Shown here: positions 5,471 to 8,530 of the stretch, one piece after another
How positions within the stretch are numbered: the stretch's first letter is position 1
Layout of the letters: every line of letters starts with the position of its first letter
Source: an uncultured Collinsella sp.
GTDB taxonomy: Bacteria; Actinomycetota; Coriobacteriia; Coriobacteriales; Coriobacteriaceae
Direction of reading: 5' to 3'
NCBI GenBank assembly: GCA_900764415.1
Contig: CAAFOA010000092.1
Location: 1-8,530 of the forward strand
Length of the DNA stretch: 8,530 nt
Notes under the pieces: generated by a model
What the model was told of the DNA's origin: nothing
Database searches by the model: none
What the model saw: only the letters and a program-made list of their open reading frames with translations
Program-made: the position numbers and the translations under genes

Positions 5471-6481
5471 CTAGATTTCACGCACGCTCTGGCGCTCGAC
5501 AAAATAGGTCGACACGGCCGTTTTGCAGGTATAGCTCTTGGGATTGCGGATGTTGCCCACCAGGCGGCGCACCGCAATCTCGCCCACCTCGTGTTTGGGA
5601 ACATGCACCGTGGTGAGCGGCGGGTTGGAGAAGGCACCCAAAGATAGGTCGTCAAAGCCGATGATCGAAACATCCTCGGGCACGCGAATACCGTGCTCGT
5701 TGAGCGCGCGCATGGCGCCTACGGCGAGCACGTCGTTCTCGGCAAAGAAAGCCGTCGGCAGGTCGTCGCGCGAGACGCTGTCGAGCCACGCGCCCATGTC
5801 GCGATAGGCACCCTCGAGCGTGGTGCCCAGCGTGACACGCCATGCCAGATTGGCCTCGAGGCCCGCATCCTCAAGCGCTTGGCGATAGCCGCGCTCGCGG
5901 TCCTTAAAGTTGCGGATACGAAGGTCGCCCGCCAGATAGCCGATTTGCTTGTGACCTTTCTCGATAAGGTAGTCCACGGCACGCAGCACCGAATCGGTGT
6001 TGGCAATAACTACGGCATCAAAGTACTGACGATCGCTCCAGCCATCGAGCACGATCAGGTGGGCGGCAGCGTTGGCAAACAAGGCGTAGTCCTCCTCGCC
6101 CAACTCCGTACCCATTAGCACAATGGCGGCGGCCGGATCGGCAATCAGGCCCTCGACCTGCGGGCGCACGGCGTCCAGGTCGCTAAAGTCGAGCGAGACA
6201 AAGCTCGTGCTCATGCCGTGACGACGCGCCTGGCGCTCCACGCCCTCGATGACCGCAGGATGGAAGGTGCTCTCGTCCAAGATGGCGCCCGTCTTGCGCG
6301 CGAGCACAAACTGAATGCTCTCGAGCTGCGTCGACTGCTGATAGCCCAGCGACTGCGCGCACTCCAGGATGACCTTGGCGGTCTCCTCGCTCACACTACG
6401 CTTGCGGTTGAGTGCGTTGGACACGGTCGCAGGCGAAAAACCGGTGATGCGGCTGATCTCGCGAACACTTGCTTTGGCCAT
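5471..6481 (-). CDS. LacI-family transcriptional regulator lacking the usual hinge helix
   Basis: This 336-residue regulator has an N-terminal helix-turn-helix (ASVREISRITGFSPATVSNA at 4-23, ending near LGYQ at 45-48) and a periplasmic-binding-protein-like sensor domain (IEGVERQARRHG; YLIEKGHKQIGYLAGDLRIR; TAFFAENDVLAVGAMRAL; VSIIGFDDLSLGAFSNPPLT). After the HTH it goes straight into QQSTQLESIQFVLARKTGAI, without the Y-x-PN-x-x-A-x-x-L hinge of classic LacI, as in a subgroup I recall from anaerobic gut bacteria. I chose the ATG at 6481, not the in-frame one at 6496, because AGGGGGA (6485-6491) fits it. The position directly upstream, with matching sequence elements in its own promoter and that of the isomerase operon, suggests it controls both. 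The ligand is unknown, likely the sugar or sugar phosphate of the cassette. Confidence 0.93.
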   Translation of the reverse strand: MAKASVREISRITGFSPATVSNALNRKRSVSEETAKVILECAQSLGYQQSTQLESIQFVLARKTGAILDESTFHPAVIEGVERQARRHGMSTSFVSLDFSDLDAVRPQVEGLIADPAAAIVLMGTELGEEDYALFANAAAHLIVLDGWSDRQYFDAVVIANTDSVLRAVDYLIEKGHKQIGYLAGDLRIRNFKDRERGYRQALEDAGLEANLAWRVTLGTTLEGAYRDMGAWLDSVSRDDLPTAFFAENDVLAVGAMRALNEHGIRVPEDVSIIGFDDLSLGAFSNPPLTTVHVPKHEVGEIAVRRLVGNIRNPKSYTCKTAVSTYFVERQSVREI

Positions 6482-6556
6482 TGTTCCCCCTAGCAACGGC
6501 CGTGGCGGAGCATCGCAACTTGATGACTCGACAACTAAACGACCGCAAATTCAATC

Positions 6557-6591
6557 TAAACAGAGTAGTAAATGTTTATTAGCTAGTTTAG
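6557..6591. promoter_or_regulatory. Putative operators in the LacI-family gene promoter
   Basis: TAAACAGA at 6557-6564 repeats the core seen ahead of the isomerase gene. TAAACA (6557-6562) faces TGTTTA (6573-6578) across 10 nt, and CTAAAC (6556-6561) faces GTTTAG (6586-6591). The site covers the -10 and probable start of the LacI promoter, which would allow autorepression. This is inferred from repeats only. Confidence 0.45.
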
Positions 6592-6602
6592 CCTGTTGTC
6601 AA
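6575..6602 (-). promoter_or_regulatory. Promoter of the LacI-family gene
   Basis: On the minus strand a perfect -35 TTGACA (6602-6597) is followed after 16 nt by AATAAA (6580-6575), a 4-of-6 match to the -10. It is about 95 nt upstream of the chosen ATG at 6481 and downstream of the nucleoside hydrolase terminator. Confidence 0.6.
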
Positions 6603-6646
6603 GCGAAGTGGCACGACTATTCCCCCAACGGGCACATTTACTCGGT

Positions 6647-6677
6647 AGCTAAAAAAGCCCCGTCCCAAATTGACTAC
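6647..6677 (-). repeat. 31-bp dispersed repeat, copy 2 (inside a terminator)
   Basis: The reverse complement of this stretch matches 239-269 at 30 of 31 bases. Here it supplies the 3' arm and T-run of the nucleoside hydrolase terminator, while copy 1 is in the opposite orientation, upstream of luxS. This suggests a terminator-like sequence copied around the genome. Confidence 0.85.
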
Positions 6678-6689
6678 ATGGGGCGGGGC
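6651..6689 (-). terminator. Intrinsic terminator of the nucleoside hydrolase operon
   Basis: Bases 6657-6667 and 6679-6689 form an 11-bp stem with one mismatch in the minus-strand RNA (a G-U pair on the plus strand) and an 11-nt loop. On the minus strand six T residues follow (6656-6651). It starts 11 nt past the stop codon at 6701. Confidence 0.9.
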
Positions 6690-6700
6690 GTAAAAAACAT

Positions 6701-7675
6701 TTAGCCCAGGACATGGGCCATACGCGCCTTGAACTCGGACAGGAAGCGCGGGGCGTCGACGGTCAGCGCCACGAGTGCGCCCTTGTCGGGGTCGGCCACA
6801 CGGCGCTCATCGCAGATGGTGCGGCCGCGATACTCGCCCAGCAAGTCGACGCGCAGGTTACAGCCGAGCGCACCCACGAGCGTGGGGTCGATCGCCACGG
6901 CAACGGCCAGCGGATCGTGCAGCGCACAACCACCCAGGTAGGGGGCGTTCATCTCGTACGAACCAATGTAGTGCTCGACCATGCTCGCAAACGCGCAACC
7001 GGCCATGGTGCCCGAGCCCGTCCAGCCGGCAATGTCGCGGCGCGTGAGCACCACGCGATGCGTCACGTCCAAGCCCACCATGGTGAGCTTGCGGCCCGAG
7101 CGCAGCACAGCATCGGCCGCCTCGGGATCGCTTGCCATGTTGGCCTCGGCGCCCGCGCTCACGTTTCCGGGCACGGTAAGCGCACCGCCCATCACGACCA
7201 CGCGGCCGATAGACATCATCGCCGCCGCATCGCGCTCCAAGGCAAGTGCCAGGTTGGAGAGCGGACCGGTCGCCACGTAGATCAAATCGGGACCATAGGT
7301 GCGCGCGGCATCAATCAGATAATCGACCGCCGCGTTACCGTCGGCCGACGTCGCCCCCACCGGCTCGTACGGCGACGCGGGCACGCTCGCCCCGCCAATG
7401 CCGTTCTTGCCGTGGATGAGCGTGGTGGACGCCGGCGGTGTATAGGGCTCAGTCGCCTTAATGGGACGATCGGCGCCCAGGTACACCGGCACCTCGGGGC
7501 GACCCAGCAGATCGAGCACCGCCAGGCAGTTGTGCGCCGATTGCTCGACGCGCACGTTGCCAAAGCACGTGGTGATGCCCACCAGCTCCACCTCGGGGCT
7601 CGCGATGGCATAGGCCAGCGCCATCGCATCGTCCACACCCATATCCAGATCAAGGATCAGCTTCTTGGTTGCCAT
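6701..7675 (-). CDS. Nucleoside hydrolase (inosine-uridine-preferring family)
   Basis: This 324-residue cytoplasmic enzyme would hydrolyse the N-glycosidic bond of ribonucleosides to base and ribose. The calcium-site motif at 9-17 reads DLDMGVDDA instead of the textbook DTDPGxDDA, keeping the aspartates (Asp9, Asp11, Asp15, Asp16). Other signatures are HGKNGIGG (88-95), YVATGPLSNLALAL (133-146), VVVMGGALTVPGNVSAGAEA (159-178) with NMASDPEAA (179-187), and ALHDPLAV (251-258) with the usual His253 and Asp254. Length is normal. The start at ATG 7675 is 4 nt after the ribokinase stop and its GGAG site lies inside the end of that gene, so the pair is co-translated. The base preference (purine, pyrimidine or general, as in RihA/B/C) cannot be told. 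Confidence 0.94.
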   Translation of the reverse strand: MATKKLILDLDMGVDDAMALAYAIASPEVELVGITTCFGNVRVEQSAHNCLAVLDLLGRPEVPVYLGADRPIKATEPYTPPASTTLIHGKNGIGGASVPASPYEPVGATSADGNAAVDYLIDAARTYGPDLIYVATGPLSNLALALERDAAAMMSIGRVVVMGGALTVPGNVSAGAEANMASDPEAADAVLRSGRKLTMVGLDVTHRVVLTRRDIAGWTGSGTMAGCAFASMVEHYIGSYEMNAPYLGGCALHDPLAVAVAIDPTLVGALGCNLRVDLLGEYRGRTICDERRVADPDKGALVALTVDAPRFLSEFKARMAHVLG

Positions 7676-7679
7676 TGTT

Positions 7680-8530
7680 CTACTCCGCTTCTCCGTCTTG
7701 TACTAAATCGTCTAAATCAAACACGCGCTCAACTTCGGCACGCGTGGGAATCGACTGCTGAGCGCCCAGACGCGACACCGTCACTGCCGAGGCGCGAGCA
7801 CCCGCGGCCATGCACTCAAAGAGCGGCAAGCCCTCTAGGCGAGCCGCGGCAAGCGCACCGATAAACGTATCGCCCGCGGCCGTAGTATCGACCACCGTGC
7901 TCGAAAGTGCCGGCATGCGCAGCAGCTCACCGCCATCGCCGAGCGTAACCGAGCCGGCGCCGCCCAGCGTGATGACCGCAGCTCCGGCACCCTTGGCGAG
8001 CAGGGCATTGAGCGCCGCGACGCAGCTCGCATCATCCGCGGGCAAGATGCCCGTCAGCACCTGGCATTCGGTCTCGTTGGGACAAACCAGGTCGACCGCA
8101 GGCCAGGCCTCCGCAGGCAACTCGCAGGCAGGCGCTGGATTAAAGACCGTATAGAATCCCAGCTCGTGAGCGCAAACAAGCGCCTCGGCCGTCGCCATCA
8201 GATCGCATTCGCCCTGGGCGATAAAGACGCTTCCGGCAGCCGGGGCGATCTCGTTGGCATCGCCGTCGAGATCATCGGCCACCAGACAACGCAGGGCGCA
8301 GGCCACATCCTCGCCCGCAAGCGCGTGGTTGGCGCCCGGCGACAGCACGATGCGGTTGTCGCTCTCGCAGCGAATGATAGTCGCGGTACCGGTCTCCACG
8401 TCATCGCGACGCGCCACAAACTCAACGCCCACGCCGGCATCCTGAAGCCCCGCCACGAGCGCATCGCCAAACGCATCGCACCCGACCGCGCCAATCATGC
8501 ACGTGCGCGCCCCCATGCGCGCGGCGGCGA
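7680..8530 (-). CDS. rbsK: Ribokinase-family (PfkB) sugar kinase, N-terminus outside window
   Basis: About 282 residues are visible; the reading frame continues past 8530 without a stop, and the in-frame ATG at 8516 is internal, since AAARMGARTCMIGAVGCDAFG matches a mid-N-terminal block of ribokinase. The second PfkB signature VVDTTAAGDTFIGAL holds the catalytic Asp (codon at 7869-7871). The family segments SPGANHAL, FNPAPA, PNETE and TLGGAGS are also present. Ribokinase phosphorylates ribose to ribose 5-phosphate with ATP. Specificity is inferred from family style and from the nucleoside hydrolase directly behind it, which releases ribose; another PfkB substrate such as a nucleoside or deoxyribose remains possible. 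The stop is TAG at 7682-7680. Confidence 0.88.
   Translation of the reverse strand, partial: AAARMGARTCMIGAVGCDAFGDALVAGLQDAGVGVEFVARRDDVETGTATIIRCESDNRIVLSPGANHALAGEDVACALRCLVADDLDGDANEIAPAAGSVFIAQGECDLMATAEALVCAHELGFYTVFNPAPACELPAEAWPAVDLVCPNETECQVLTGILPADDASCVAALNALLAKGAGAAVITLGGAGSVTLGDGGELLRMPALSSTVVDTTAAGDTFIGALAAARLEGLPLFECMAAGARASAVTVSRLGAQQSIPTRAEVERVFDLDDLVQDGEAE

Overview
The window is GC-rich bacterial DNA. All eight genes read on the minus strand, so transcription runs from high to low coordinates. Gene content (LuxS, split transketolase, hinge-less LacI regulator, nucleoside hydrolase plus ribokinase), the GC-rich codon use and the GC-rich terminator repeats fit a gut actinobacterium of the class Coriobacteriia, with Collinsella as the best guess. 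This placement is inference from protein style and was not searched.

Layout in transcription order. (1) 8530-6701: a ribokinase-family gene entering from outside the window and a nucleoside hydrolase 4 nt behind it, closed by a strong intrinsic terminator (6651-6689). Together they would turn nucleosides into free base and ribose 5-phosphate. (2) 6602-5471: a LacI-family regulator with its own promoter and a UUCG-loop terminator. (3) 5212-377: a tightly packed catabolic cassette of an L-fucose-isomerase-like protein, transketolase N-terminal subunit, transketolase C-terminal subunit and an FGGY carbohydrate kinase, ending in an intrinsic terminator (301-338). (4) 224-1: the first 74 codons of luxS, running off the window.

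The main interest is block 3. Isomerase, kinase and split transketolase form a complete aldose-to-central-metabolism route: aldose to ketose, ketose to ketose phosphate, then two-carbon transfer to glyceraldehyde 3-phosphate. That is the logic of the described non-oxidative D-apiose pathway (apiose isomerase, apulose kinase, two-subunit apulose-4-phosphate transketolase). The substrate here is not proven and no transporter lies in the window. The kinase resembles glycerol kinase overall but has lost two residues of the glycerol pocket, so a plain glycerol kinase label is doubtful.

Non-coding DNA is also structured. The 8-mer TAAACAGA occurs three times, only in the promoter regions of the LacI gene and the isomerase operon, and both have an AATAAA -10-like element at a similar distance from it. 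A 31-bp sequence recurs at 239-269 and, inverted, at 6647-6677 with one mismatch. The gap after the kinase holds four complementary GC-rich arms that can form competing hairpins. A second long imperfect palindrome (1925-2025) separates the transketolase from the kinase. No stretch longer than 300 bases lacks a gene; the longest gaps are 5213-5470 and 6482-6700. I see no tRNA, rRNA, CRISPR array, transposase or plus-strand gene.
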